A DNA stretch of 64,000 nucleotides from Yinghuangia soli (GTDB lineage: Bacteria; Actinomycetota; Actinomycetes; Streptomycetales; Streptomycetaceae): NCBI RefSeq assembly GCF_021502675.1, contig NZ_JAKFHA010000026.1, positions 1-64,000 of the forward strand. Direction: 5' to 3'. The translations under genes and the position numbers were made by a program. This document shows positions 63,506 to 64,000 of the stretch, piece after piece (position 1 is the first letter of the stretch; every line of letters begins with the position of its first letter). The notes beneath the pieces were generated by a model. That model saw only the letters and a list, made by a program, of their open reading frames with translations, did not search any database and was not told the origin of the DNA.

Positions 63506-64000
63506 CCCGACGCCCCGTCGCCGCGCTGCACCGCCTCGCAGACGGCAACGCCGCCCAGGCCCGCCACGTTCGGGCCTGGGCGGTCGTCCGCGACGACCCG
63601 CGCGCCACTGCCCGCCGCATCGGCGGCCTGGCGCTCGGCGCCTACGTCACGCTCAAGGCCGGCCCCGCAGGCGTCGCGCCGGTCGGCTGCTGGTGGCTCT
63701 GGCAGGCATGGCGCCGCGCACCCACCCCCGCCGAGCACACCCTCGACACGTTCACCGGCTACCTGCACGCGCTCATCGGCGACCGCACCGGCATCCACCT
63801 CGACGAGCTACACGCCGTACTCGTCGAGGGCGGCCTCGACTGGACCCGCGCCGACCTCCGCGCCAACCTCGCGACGATGGGCATCCCCGTCCGCGCGTCC
63901 GTCCGCGTCGGCGGCCTCGTCCGCAGCGGTATCCACAGGGACGACCTCCCCTCCCCCGGCCGACCCGCACCCCTACCGGACCGCGGAAAGGCTGGTCACG
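63502..64000 (+). CDS. element protein, 3' end outside the window
   Basis: At least 166 residues from a GTG overlapping the previous stop. It has one or two membrane segments (IGGLALGAYVTLKAGPAGVAPVGCWWLW) and then a soluble part (LDELHAVLVEGGLDWTRADLRANLATMGIPVRASVRVGG) with a winged-helix character. Conjugation genes such as an FtsK/TraB-like translocase would be expected next, but nothing beyond 64000 can be seen. Confidence 0.6.
   Translation, partial: MTRRPVAALHRLADGNAAQARHVRAWAVVRDDPRATARRIGGLALGAYVTLKAGPAGVAPVGCWWLWQAWRRAPTPAEHTLDTFTGYLHALIGDRTGIHLDELHAVLVEGGLDWTRADLRANLATMGIPVRASVRVGGLVRSGIHRDDLPSPGRPAPLPDRGKAGH

Overview
High-GC actinobacterial chromosome, most likely a member of the Streptomycetaceae. 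The evidence is the base composition, frequent GTG starts with GGAGG-type ribosome sites, mycothiol-linked redox proteins, a nickel-responsive Nur box in front of an Fe/Mn superoxide dismutase, and a paired dynamin/ssbB sporulation cluster. From memory, the chromosomal gene order (rpiB, sodF, pepN, malQ, ettA, ssbB) resembles the S. coelicolor core.

Layout. Bases 1-127 look like the far end of an integrated element, because they end in the 3' half of a tRNA-Gly(UCC) whose 5' half is absent. Bases 130-49139 are core chromosome. In order these hold: an MFS exporter behind a perfect palindrome; a secreted propeller/FN3 protein; an epimerase; glutathione peroxidase; a SpoIIE-type phosphatase; an Eis-like acetyltransferase; Nei2; RpiB; a membrane protein; BioY; aldehyde dehydrogenase; SodF; a DsbA-like mycothiol enzyme; two tandem aminopeptidase N genes; MalQ; two tandem copies of a sigma-factor/membrane-partner cassette; an HNH protein; a prolyl oligopeptidase; MscS; a truncated globin; a GH13 glucosidase; an MMPL transporter with twin operators; a PQQ-propeller protein; a PIG-V-like mannosyltransferase; a thioesterase and EttA with an unusual C-terminal tail; a TPR protein; SsbB; DynB-DynA; and a Gfo/Idh/MocA oxidoreductase.

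Bases 49140-64000 are an integrative element inserted at the 3' end of a tRNA-Arg(UCU) and running off the right edge. Next to the tRNA is a tyrosine integrase. After it come two divergent regulators separated by a palindromic operator region, then a long rightward operon of genes that mostly overlap by 4 bases (ATGA/GTGA). The operon encodes a RecT-like annealing protein, many small Cys-rich proteins, a winged-helix initiator, a probable helicase loader of the G39P type, an SSB, several proteins of unknown function and a DUF2637/Spd-like membrane protein.

The most notable observation is that the initiator gene carries at least eight copies of a repeat related to GTCACNNACTCTGCG in both orientations (56308-56488), followed by a locally AT-richer stretch. 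This is the layout of a lambda O/ori-lambda module: initiator with internal iterons, then helicase loader. It differs from the RepSA, RepAM and Prim-Pol replicators known for actinomycete integrative elements. The same element has an over-dense TGTCC/GGACA motif both at its regulatory switch and inside the DUF2637 gene. Three chromosomal intergenic regions carry degenerate 10- or 11-bp-phased arrays about 45-65 bp upstream of a start codon, a recurrent architecture for which I know no name.
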